From contig CM043948.1 in NCBI GenBank assembly GCA_014529385.2, positions 23,984,451 through 24,048,450 of the forward strand: a stretch of 64,000 bases of DNA. The letters are read 5' to 3'. This document shows positions 23,301-33,024 of this stretch, one piece after another. Position 1 is the first letter of the stretch; each line of letters opens with the position of its first letter. The stretch is from Adiantum capillus-veneris. Taxonomy: Eukaryota; Streptophyta; Polypodiopsida; Polypodiales; Pteridaceae. Both the position numbers and the translations under genes were made by a program. The notes beneath the pieces were generated by a model, which was not told the DNA's origin, made no database searches, and worked only from the letters and a program-made list of their open reading frames with translations.

Positions 23301-24642
23301 TGTTGCAAAGGGTTATGCACAACAAAAAGGCATAGATTATGAAGAGACTTTTGCTCCCACTTGTCGTATGACTACTGTACGTTTTCTATGTGCATTGGCA
23401 GCTCATTTTGGTTGGGATGTACATCAATCAGACATTGTTACTACTTTCTTGAATGGTGACATATTTGAGGAAGTTTATGTAACGCAGCCTCGCGGTTTTG
23501 TCATAAAAGGACAAGAGGACAAAGTGTGCAAATGTAAGAAGGCTTTGTATGGGTTGAAGCAATCTCCTCGTGCTTGGTATGAGAAAGCTGACACTCATTT
23601 GGTTAAACGAGGCTTTCGTAACAGTCCAACAGAAAGCACATTGTATGTAAAGCGTGAGGATGATGTATTTCTCATTGTGGTTCTTTATGTTGATGATTTG
23701 CTGATCACTGGACCAAATGAGAGACATATTGCTGAATTTAAGGCTGATTTGAATGCTACTTTCAAGATGAAAGATTTGGGGCTGTTGCATCATTACTTGG
23801 GTATACAGTTTAAGCAGTGTGATGGTGGTATTGCCTTGTGTCAGAAAAGTTACATAGAGACATTGCTATGTAAGTTTGGACTTGAGGATTGCAAACCTAT
23901 TGCCACTCCCATGGAAACAGGTTTGAAGTTGAGTCTACATGATGCTGGCGATCCTGCTGATGTCACTCTTTACGAAACTGCTGTTGGCTGCCTCATTTAT
24001 GTATGCAACACGAGGCCAGATATTCAGTTTGCAGTCTCGCAGGTCAGCAGATTTATGCATAGCCCAGGGTCTAAGCATTGGTAGGCTGTCAAGAGGATTT
24101 TCCGCTACCTTAGTGGCACTTTACATCTTGGCTTGTTTTATCCCAAGGGGGGATCATTGCCGCCAGACTTACATGCTTTTTCGGACTCAGATTGGGCTGG
24201 TTGTTTTGACACGCGAGTGTCCACAAGTGGTTTTTGTTTCATGCTTGGCAGTTCATGTATATCATGGTTGAGCAAGAAGCAACCTACTGTGGCCACTTCG
24301 AGTTGTGAGGCTGAGTACAGGACAGTCTTCACAGCTACGGTTGAGTGTGTATGGCTCAGACGCCTTATGGCTGACTTGGGTGTTGGACAGGACACTGCCA
24401 ACACTATCTACACTGACAGTCAGAGCGCATTGGCAGTTGCGAGGAACCCAGTTTTTCATGCTCGCACAAAGCACATTGACGTGCATTACCACTATGTCAG
24501 GGAGAGGCTCTCAGCAGGAGAGATCAGCTTGGCTTATGTGCCAACATAGGACAACCTTGCAGATCTTTTCACAAAGGCATTGTCTCGTGAGAAGCTTGAA
24601 GCTTTCCGCAAAGCTTTGGGCTTACTCCCCTTTGTGGACTGA
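20356..24642 (+). CDS. Copia-1 gag-pol polyprotein, two in-frame TAG stops
   Basis: The start at 20,356 (ACCATGGC context, MADNNNTDVFKMF) fits family starts better than an upstream ATG at 20,296. Order: gag with WDILAGLYASRNEAK; zinc knuckle CHYCKANDHLIKSC (about residue 283); protease WYFDSGATKHIT (about 368); GAG-pre-integrase LWHARFGHLN (about 505); integrase core with VHSDVCGPM, LRSDRGGEY and NGVAERKNRS (about 570-670); reverse transcriptase from NDTWTLCDLPPGKKA to the catalytic YVDDLLITG (about 1,110); RNase H with DSDWAGCFDTRVSTSG and DSQSALAVARNPVFH. TAG interrupts KHW*AVKRIFRYL (24,082) and VPT*DNLADLFTKAL (24,547); relatives have Gln or Glu there. The first 1,242 residues are open, so only RNase H is lost. 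Without these two changes the frame ends at 24,642. Confidence 0.95.
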
Positions 24643-24717
24643 TCCTGTCCTCAGGGCATGGCACTTCCCTTTACTCATGTGCCAGCTCTCATTCACCGCA
24701 TCACTCCAGGGGGGATT

Positions 24718-24944
24718 TGTTACCATATACATGTGGTAGTGATGTGTGTGAACACACTAGGACCGCCGGGGCATTTTTTCCCTCTTTAGGAGGTTTTTTC
24801 CCCCGTGCATTGTATATACGCCCATCACTCTAGGGCTATCTATCTTTCCATTGCACACTAAGTAACATACTCTCTATTGTGTGCCTTGAGCTTCCTTCGT
24901 CTTCTCCAAGCTGTGTGTGTTTCTCTGCAACCCTAATTCCAACA
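24718..24944 (+). repeat. Copia-1 3' LTR
   Basis: Same length and ends as the 5' LTR, preceded by the purine tract and followed by target duplication ATGTA. Confidence 0.96.
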
Positions 24945-26384
24945 ATGTAGTCATATAAATCATGCATATAGTAAATAATGTTACTTAGTTTCTCTTGATC
25001 TTGTCAATATACTTTAGATTCGGATGACCATTGGTTCGTCAAAGCAAATCCAAATTAGTGACTCTCCTCTTTGCAAAGGCGACATGCCAATTTCTTTGGT
25101 GATAAACAACGGGGGAATTAACTTGGAAGCAAGTAGTAGTACTGGCAACGACTCCATAAAAGCAAGGTGAATATTACTATCCTCTAAAGGTTTGACATTC
25201 TCTATCATTTGTTAATGTTTGAATTTGCTTTGACATATAGTTTTGAAAGTGGATCATCGATTCACTTTAGATCTCATCGATCTAATATAATTTCGGAAGT
25301 GGACATGAAAATGCTTGAAGATATTTCTCATGCCAAAGCTTCCACAAAAACAATGAACTTGTTTATGATGTAAGTATAGCTTAAAGCTCATTTCTATGCT
25401 TTCAAAAATATTTCGTGTATTATATAAGTTTTCAACGCAATGTCTTTGTTTTTTATGGTGATAGTTGGATAGAAAACACATTGCCTAAAGAGATTTTAGA
25501 CAAAGTCTGGTTCATGGATAGTTTATGGTATGACTATGTTACACTACATCACCATGAAGACATTGGAGTTATCAAGAATTACTTGCAAGGTTTAGATATG
25601 TCTCAACATTGGTTCCTTTTTCTACCAATAGTTAGTAGGTATGCTTTATTCACTTTCTTTTAGCTTGAAAGTGATGTGATGTACCTTTGGTTTTCATGCT
25701 TAATTTGTTGCATATTTATGTCTTGTTTAAGGAACCATTGGGTCCTTTATGTCATCTTCAACAATCACTTCAAAAAGCTTGACAAATTTCCATGGGATTC
25801 ACATGCTATCATGTACTTCAATTCATTGCCGGATTCTAATGGCACAACCTATCTTGCTAGTGTTTATAGGTATGTATGTGGTAAGGAATATAGAGGTTAT
25901 TGGGTGAGAGTTGGATCTAAGAGCTTTCCTTGTAGGGTTCTTGAGATTCTATCTCACAATTGTTCGAACAAGGGTTTGAAAGAGTTCATGGCAAAACCAA
26001 GAAAAGGACTTTCACCACTAGAAATACATAAGGTGTGTCAATGGCTCAAGTGTTGTACGCATGTGTTGTCATGTTGATAAGATCAATTTATATGATTTTT
26101 CACTATTGAAAATTGATGCATGTCTTTAGGTTCCTCGTCAACCAAATGCCCATGATTGTGGGTTTTATGTCATGTCTTATATGAAGCATCTTATTACTGG
26201 GGCCTTTGGAAAATGATCAAAGAGCTGGGTATGTAAATGTTTTTCATTGGAAAAACACTTAACTTTATGTGATGGTCTATTTTTTAGTGATTTACATGGT
26301 TCACTAACTCTCTATGTTTGATGTACAGCTCACAAAGACTTGGTTCAAGCACCAATCCATTCAAAAGCTAAAAGAGGAGCTTAT

Positions 26385-26719
26385 TGTTGAGATGTCGAGC
26401 TCTACACCTTGAGCTGGCATCCAGAGCTGGCATCCACTACGGGTCTTGGCCGCTTACGGCATTTACTCACTGGCGCGTTAGGTGACCGACACGGAGGATC
26501 TCTGCCAGTGATTCTGCAGCTGGACTACACTTATAGTGCCAGCCTAGTACGCTTCTAGCGAGTTCAGACTTAGTGACCACATGTACATATGTGCTACTTT
26601 TCAGCTTTAGCACCTAGTCATTTTGTACTCTCTTTTCTGTGAAGAAGAAGAAGAAGCTTTCCATCTTTGTGTGCTTTGTGCTTGTCTTGAGTAGCTCTCT
26701 TGCATCCTCATTCTTTACA
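26385..26719 (+). repeat. Copia-2 5' LTR with an internal 13-bp duplication
   Basis: Starts TGTTGAGATGTCGAGC and ends CATTCTTTACA. GAGCTGGCATCCA occurs twice in a row near 26,410-26,436 but only once in the 3' LTR, so the duplication arose after insertion or the unit was lost from the other copy. Confidence 0.95.
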
Positions 26720-26731
26720 TGGTATCAGAGC
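26720..26731 (+). promoter_or_regulatory. Copia-2 primer-binding site
   Basis: TGGTATCAGAGC directly after the 5' LTR, complementary to plant initiator tRNA-Met. Confidence 0.92.
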
Positions 26732-26985
26732 CTGGTGTAGGCAAGAGAGGCTAAGAGAGCAAGAGCATCACAATCCCTTCGTTCGCAATCCACGACCAGA
26801 TGATTTTCGCATAAGTTTCTGAACAGGTCTCCAAATTGCAGTATACAGATATTTACTGTACAAGTACAGTGGTTGTATGTACGCTTGATTGTGGACACTC
26901 GTTGAGTGTAGAAAGCGTTACAGGTACCACGATAGCAGGTTCAGCAGATTTGCAGATTGCAGCTATTTTGTCTTAGTGCTTCAAG

Positions 26986-27960
26986 ATGTCTAACGGTTTC
27001 AGTCAGATTGTTACTGAGAAGCTTGAGAAAAATAACTACCCTACATGGAAGTTCAGAATAATAAATTTCCTAAAAGGAAAAGGTTATTGGGACTATGTAG
27101 AAGGAGACAATGAAAAGGAACCAGAGATTCCCGAGGCAAATGCTACAGCAGAACAAAGGAAAGCTTTGAGGGACTGGCAACAAGGCCAGAGCAAAGTGAT
27201 GTATTGACTTTCTATGAGCATTACAGATGGCATGATGGGTTATCTAATGGATGCTGAAACCCCCGCCATTGCATGGAGAAACTTAGGCAGAGTGTTCGAG
27301 GTGAGCACCAAGGCCAGGAAGCTTCGACTAAAGTCGGAGCTAAATCAAGTTAAGAGGAACAACCTCTCAATCAATGATTATGCCTTGAAGATCAAGAGTA
27401 TCATTGAGGCTCTTGGATCTATTAAAGTCTCAGTGGAAGACGATGACATTGTCCGTGCATGCTTGGATGGTCTAGGAGATGAGTATGTACATTTAAGGTC
27501 TTCCATGAATACAAGAGACGACATCCCCGTGTTCCAAGATTTGATTTCTATGCTTATTCTTGAGGAGAAGAACCTTGACACATCTTCTTCTCATGGCAGA
27601 AATAATTCTGAACAGGCCTTCTATTCTAACTCCAACAGAGGTAGAGGTAGAGGTCGTGGTCGAGGCCCAAGGGGTTGCAGGGGCCAATTTCTGGAAGGTC
27701 AATCAAATCAAAACAATACAGGTGGCAGGGGAAACCAGTCTCAAGGTAGGGGGAGTCAAAGAGGACGTGGTGCAGGATCAAGCAGGAAGCAACATACTCC
27801 AGATAGCAGAGAATGTTGGACTTGTGGTGAAAGAGGTCACATGTCACGTGACTGTCCAAAGGGAAAAGCAAGTGGAAAGAGAGAACAAAGCAACTATGCA
27901 TCTACTAGCAGAGATGCAGATGACAGCAAAAACGAGCGCATGTTTGTATGCAGCATGTAA
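26986..27960 (+). pseudogene. Copia-2 gag
   Basis: Starts MSNGFSQIVTEKLEKNNYPT with the usual copia gag N-terminus (KNNYPTWKFRIINFL). A TGA at 27,205 (KVMY*LSMSI) falls where many relatives have Trp. A Gly/Arg-rich stretch (about 27,635-27,780) precedes the zinc knuckle CWTCGERGHMSRDCPKG near 27,817-27,860. The frame ends at 27,958-27,960, overlapping the start of the pro-pol frame, which lies in the -1 phase. Gag forms the particle that holds the RNA. Confidence 0.88.
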
Positions 27961-30900
27961 TGAATACAATGACTGCAGAGAACTCCACCCAAGATGATGT
28001 TTGGTATGTGGATTCAGGTGCCTCTAATCACATGACGTCTCGTGGAGAGTGGTTTAGAGATATGCGCAAACCAGATGTGTCAGGCTATGTGCAGACAGAA
28101 GATGACACAACTCACCCCATTGCTCATGTAGGGGACATACCTCTAAATACGAAGAGTGGGAAATCAAAGTACTTAGCAGATGTACTTCATGTCCCAAACA
28201 TTACAAAGAATCTTGTTTCTGTTGGACAAATGGTTGAGCAAGGTTTACATGTTCGCTTCAATCCAAATGGCTGTTATGTAGAAGATTTCTAGGATGGCTG
28301 TAAGCTGATCACAGAGGGCAAATGTGTGGGCAGAATGTTTACGCTGAATGTAGACATGCCTGAGATAAAAGCTGCATTATTTGCACAGGGCATAGGTGTT
28401 GTGGCTGATGTTGACATTTGGCACAAACGCATTGGCCATGTCAATGAGCAAAGATTGCGCAGCATGCAATCAAAACAGATTGTAAAAGGTTTGCCCAAAT
28501 TCAAGGTGGATGGTATGCATAAAGTGTGTGCAACATGCCAGTTTGGAAAACAGTCAAAGGGCTCATTTCCACATGAGCGCAATGTATGTAAAAAGCCACT
28601 TGAGGGGGTGCACACAGATGTTTGGGGTCCAACCGATACTGCAAGTATATATGGTTGCAAGTATTATGTCTCTTTCATTGATGACCATACAAGGAAAGTA
28701 TGGGTCTACTTCATGCGTAACAAAAGTGAAGTGTTTGGTCACTTTCAAGACTTCAAAGTCATGATTGAGAAGGAGACAGATATGCAAATCAAGACATTGA
28801 GGTCAGATGGAGGGGGAGAGTACTTCTCCAATGATTTTTCAGATTTTTTGCGAATGCATGGTATACGCAGGCAGTTTACATGCAGATATACTCCACAATA
28901 GAATGGGGTCGCAGAAAGAAAAAACAGGCACATTGCAGAGGTTGCACGTGCATTGATGAATGAGAAGAACATGCCTCATCATTTCTCGGCTGAAGCCGTA
29001 AATACAGCTGTGTACATTATGAACAGGACACCTACAGCTGCGGTGCATGATGTAACACCTGAGGAAAAGTTTACAGGTACAAAGCCTGATTTGGCACACT
29101 TGAAAGTGTTTGGCTGCATAGCTTACGTGCATGTACCAGATGAGTTGCGTAGGAAATTGGATCCTAAAGCAGAGAAATGTATTCTTGTGGGATATTCCCT
29201 TGAACAAAAGGGGTACAGGTGCTACAATCCTACTACACGAGAATTACGAGTGAGCAGAGATGTAGTCTTTGATGAGATGAGCAGCTCGTACAGTAATGCA
29301 CATGGCACTATTGGGGCTGATGTAAAAGATGATGTGGTTGTACAAAATGTGAGGCCATAGTCACAGGTTTTGAGTGGACCACAAGAGTCCTCTTCTCGTG
29401 GCTCTGTTGAGAAACCATGGAATGGTAGACTACGTACGCAGGTTACTCCACCAACAGGTACAGGGAATGTATCACGAAAAGGAAAGGAAAAGGTTGATGA
29501 ACCTCCCTTTATGGCTGATGTATCATCAGGTTTTTCACATGTAGACATGGATTCAGATGGTTCTGAACAAAGTCTTGATGAGGAATTTGGAATTCCGGCT
29601 GTCAGGACACCCGGTGTAAGGAAAGTACAAGAAGATGCTAAAGGGCAAAGGAGTGACCCAGGACCGCGCAGATCTAATAGAGTCAGAAATCCAGTTCAGA
29701 AATTGACTTATGATGGGTATCTAGCGCATCACCAAGCCTACATGGCTAAGGCGATACAGGTTGTGGAGCCCACATGTTTTGAGGATGCAGTTGGAAATGT
29801 GCATTGGGATGATGCAATGAATGAAGAGATGGCTGCATTGGAAGCAAACGACACATGGGAGTTGGTGCCATTGCCAAGTGGCAAGAAAGCTATTGGCTAT
29901 AAATGGGTGTATAAAACCAAGCATAAGGCTGATGGTAACATTGAGCGTCACAAGGCAAGGCTGGTTGCAAAGGGTTATGCACAGATTTATGGCATAGACT
30001 ATGAGGAGACCTTTGCTCCAGTGGCAAAGATGACGACTGTGAGAGCTGTCATAGCAGTGGCTGCATCTAGAGGATGGATTATGCATCAAATGGATGTAAA
30101 GAATGCCTTCTTGAATGGTGAGTTGCAAGAGGAAGTGTATATGGATCAGACACCTGGTTATGTCGATCCAGGTTACCTAGATTATGTATGCAGACTTCTC
30201 AAAGATTTGTATGGTTTGAAGCAGGGCTCTAGAGCATGGTATGACACGATTGCCAAGTATCTTGTCAGTATTGGTTTTAGGAGAGCTCATGCTGATCATT
30301 CACTCTATGTACGTGAGAGTGATGTGGGGATTGTGGTCATTACCATATATGTAGATGACCTTATTATTGTTGGTGACAATGCTATGGAGATTGACCATGT
30401 GAAGGGTCTTCTCAAACAGGAGTTTGAAATGAAAGATTTAGGCGAGTTGCGCTACTTTCTTGGCATTGAGGTGATCAAGACTCCAGAGGGTGTATGGCTA
30501 TCACAGAGACAGTATGCTTTGGACATGTTGTCAAAGTATGGTATGGTTGATTGTAAGCCAATTTCTATTCCCTTGGATGTGAATGCAAAGCTGAGTGTAG
30601 AGAAGGGTGATGTTGTTGAGGATGTCAACATGTACAGGAAGATTGTGGGTAGTCTAATCTACTTGACTATCATGAGGTCAGACTTGAGCTACACAGTAGG
30701 CTTGGAGAGTCAGTTCATGCAGCTTCCGAGGAAGCCACATTTGGATGGAGTACGATGCACACTTAGGTATGTGCAAGGTACTCTTGACTACGCATTGTTC
30801 TATGCAGCAGATGCACCATTAGCATTGTATGGGTATACAGATGCAGATTGGGCAGGTAGCATTGTTGATAGGAGATCTACGAGTGGCTTCATGTTCTCTT

Positions 30901-31334
30901 TTGGGAGTGCTGCTGTTACTTGGAGCAGCAAAAAGCAGCCTACGGTTGCTTTATCGAGCACAAAGGCCGAGTACAGAGGTGCAGCAGTTGCGGTGTGTGA
31001 GGTAGCTTGGCTACGCACATTACTTGAGGACTTGGGAGTGCAGGTGGACCAGCAGATTTTCATCCATTGTGACAACCTCAGCAGCATGCAGTTGGCTAGG
31101 AACCCAGTGTTCCATGCAAGGACCAAACACATAGAGGTCCATTACCACTACATTCGAGAGCGAGTGTTGGCGAGCGATAGCGACTTGGTCTACGTCAGCA
31201 CAGAGGAGCAGATAGCAGATATCTTTACCAAGGCCCTCGGAGCTAAGAAGCTTCGACGTTTTCGGACTATGCTTGGACTTTGCGACATGCAGAGCTCGAG
31301 GGGGAGTGTTGAGATGTCGAGCTCTACACCTTGA
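27924..31334 (+). pseudogene. Copia-2 protease-integrase-RT-RNase H frame with three TAG stops
   Basis: The frame is open from 27,924 and keeps one phase to 31,334. Domains in order: protease WYVDSGASNHMT (about 28,002); GAG-pre-integrase IWHKRIGHVNEQRL and C..C (about 28,420-28,540); integrase with HTDVWGP, LRSDGGGEYFS and NGVAERKNRHI (28,600-28,930); reverse transcriptase NDTWELVPLPSGKKA, catalytic YVDDLIIVGD (about 30,350); RNase H DADWAGSIVDRRSTSG and the LADIFTKAL-like IADIFTKALGAKKL. TAG stops are at 28,290, 28,899 and 29,358; in TPQ*NGVAER and EDF*DGCKL relatives have Gln. The last codons run into the 3' LTR. No large deletion is seen. Confidence 0.92.
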
Positions 31335-31628
31335 GCTGGCATCCACTACGGGTCTTGGCCGCTTACGGCATTTACTCACTGGCGCGTTAGGTGACCGACA
31401 CGGAGGATCTCTGCCAGTGATTCTATAGCTGGACTACACTTATAGTGCCAGCCTAGTACTCTTCTAGCGAGTTCACACTTAGTGACCGCATGTACATATG
31501 TGCTACTTTTCAGCTTTAGCACCTAGTCATTTTGTACTCTCTTTTCTGTGAAGAAGAAGAAGAAGCTTTCCATCTCTGTGTGCTTTGTGCTTGTCTTGAG
31601 TAGCTCTCTTGCATCCTCATTCTTTACA
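31307..31628 (+). repeat. Copia-2 3' LTR
   Basis: TGTTGAG...TTTACA, 322 bp, followed by the target duplication CTTAT and then by the rest of the Ulp1 exon. Confidence 0.96.
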
Positions 31629-31679
31629 CTTATAGCATGGAGCAAAAACTCTCTAGGACTTGATGGAGTGCAAGGATGA

Positions 31680-32028
31680 TGTGTTTTGGACACCCCATAC
31701 TAAGATATCTATGTAGCATCTCTTTTTATCCCATGCGTTGGAAATCACGTTATTATATGAAAAACTTTTGTGATGATACTTTTGAGAGCATAGTGCAATA
31801 TAATCCATCTTGGTTCCTCCAATATGTCTCTCTGTGCATCTACTCTTGCTATGTGAGAAATGATGTGTTATGATGTGAGAAATGAATGATGTGTTACGAT
31901 GTGAGAAATGATGTCTTCTGATGTAAAAAATAATGTGTGAGCATGTAAGAAATGATGTGTTAAGATCGATTCTAATTCTCTAAGAGTGAAGATCAACCTT
32001 GCGAGAAATGGGGTGATCAACACAAAAT
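31680..32028. other. 3' flank of the Ulp1 gene, with short AT-rich repeats
   Basis: From about 31,850 to 31,970 a degenerate unit around GATGTGAGAAATGATGTGTTA is repeated four or five times. No gene was recognised. Confidence 0.5.
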
Positions 32029-32242
32029 GATAGACCGATTATTGTAGGGGTAAAAGGCTCAAATGGTAACAAAGAATTGCTACAAATTATAATGAGCCGA
32101 GTCTTGAACTAAGGTAATGCAAATTACATGACAACGATAGACCAATTATTATAGGGGTTAAAGGCTCAAATGGTAACGAGGAATTGCTACAAAATATAAG
32201 GAGCTGAGTCTTGAACTAAGGTAATGCAAATTACATGACAAC
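32029..32242 (+). repeat. Tandem duplication, 107-bp unit
   Basis: Two adjacent copies, 32,029-32,135 and 32,136-32,242, each starting GATAGACC(G/A)ATTATT and ending ACATGACAAC, with about ten differences. Each copy has AGGCTCAAATGGTAAC and, some 45 bases on, AGTCTTGAACTAAG, which faintly resemble RNA polymerase III box A and box B; this may be a decayed tRNA-like sequence. Confidence 0.75.
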
Positions 32243-32269
32243 GAAGCCTCCATTTGTGATACAAACTAG

Positions 32270-32870
32270 GGATAAGGGGTGACCCAGGGGTGAGCTAAGA
32301 GTGCACAAAGGGTGAACTAGGGGTGATTTAACTGTGAACTAGGGGTGAACTACGGACCAGATCAAACTATAGTAAGGTGAACTAGGGGTGGACTAGTGGT
32401 GAACTAGGGGTGAACTAGGGAGGAAATCTGAGAATAATTCCCGAGAGGATGGTTTTGGGCCTAGCAGTGGTGAACTAAGGGTTGAACTAGGGGTGACCTA
32501 GTCTAATTGCAGTATGGTGAACTAGGGGTGAACTAGGGAGGAAATCTGAGAATGATTCTTGAGAAGATGGTTTTGGGCCTTGCAATGGTGAATTAAGGGT
32601 GAACTAGGGGTGAACTAGTCTAATTGCAGTATGGTGAACTAGGGGTGAACTAGAGGTGAACTAGGGGTGAACTAGGGAGGAAATCTGAGAATGATTCCCA
32701 AGAGGATGGTTTTGGTCATGCAGTGGTGAACTAAGGGTGAACTAGGGGTGAACTAGGAACCTAATCTGAGAATGATTCCCGAGAGCATGAGTTTTTTCCC
32801 TACAGTGGTGAACTAAGGGTGATGAGCATTGTTTTTGGCCTGACAAGGGTGAACTAGGGATTGATTTGGT
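32270..32870 (+). repeat. Array of GTGAACTAGGG repeats, left of the transposase gene
   Basis: A loosely periodic array of (G)GTGAACTA(G)GG units, with a higher-order period of about 100-120 bp in which GAGGAAATCTGAGAATGATT and GGATGGTTTTGGGCC recur. The same units occur in inverted orientation at 36,575-36,995 on the other side of the transposase gene, so together they behave as subterminal or terminal inverted repeats and may be transposase-binding sites. Confidence 0.85.
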
Positions 32871-33024
32871 GTGAGCACCACAAAAATTCCTAGAGCATAC
32901 CATATTGCAAACCAAATGTAAATTCATATATTGAATGGAAGAGTATCAAGACAAGTGTAACTAGAAGTGAAATAGACATAAACCTTGATTAAACCAAATA
33001 ATATACATGACCAAAATGGATCCA

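Larger units (their letters stand above)
19762..24949 (+). mobile_element. Copia-1, complete Ty1/copia retrotransposon
   Basis: A full element with 227-bp LTRs (19,767-19,993 and 24,718-24,944), flanked by the 5-bp target duplication ATGTA (19,762-19,766 and 24,945-24,949). The primer-binding site TGGTATCAGAGC is at 19,996-20,007, and a purine tract (CCAGGGGGGAT) precedes the 3' LTR. The two LTRs differ at two positions by eye, so insertion is recent in relative terms. It sits 19 bases downstream of a Ulp1 exon, inside the intron, in the same orientation as the gene. Confidence 0.97.
26380..31633 (+). mobile_element. Copia-2, complete Ty1/copia retrotransposon
   Basis: LTRs of 335 bp (26,385-26,719) and 322 bp (31,307-31,628) with the 5-bp target duplication CTTAT on both sides (26,380-26,384; 31,629-31,633). 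The primer-binding site TGGTATCAGAGC is at 26,720-26,731 and a purine tract (GAGGGGGAG) ends at 31,306. The LTRs differ by about six substitutions and by a 13-bp duplication in the 5' copy, so this insertion looks older than Copia-1. It lies in the last coding exon of the Ulp1-like gene. Confidence 0.97.
18865..31679 (+). pseudogene. Ulp1-type (C48) cysteine protease gene interrupted by two copia elements
   Basis: Exon-like blocks with GT-AG borders: 18,865-19,350; 19,434-19,529; 19,613-19,747; 25,018-25,166; 25,241-25,369; 25,465-25,638; 25,732-26,031; 26,130-26,228; 26,329-26,384 continuing at 31,634-31,679. The catalytic part is at the end: NHWVLYVIFNNH (His), MYFNSLP where the family has YDSL (catalytic Asp is Asn here) and QPNAHDCGFYVM (Gln and nucleophilic Cys). 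Ulp1 proteases remove SUMO; copies carried by transposons often have unknown targets. Removing Copia-2 and one CTTAT restores the frame KLKEELIAWSKNSLGLDGVQG-stop. Stops inside exons at 19,000 (TAA) and near 26,217 (TGA), plus the Asp change, show it is dead. The N-terminal part (RKTRQRIAMEECRAN, then a Lys/Arg-rich region) is not recognised. Confidence 0.82.

Noticed and set aside
24082-29360. TAG read as Gln (altered nuclear code as in some green algae)
   Set aside because: The 1,242-codon Copia-1 frame uses CAG and CAA freely without any TAG or TAA, so reassigned stops would be far too rare; decay by deamination is simpler.
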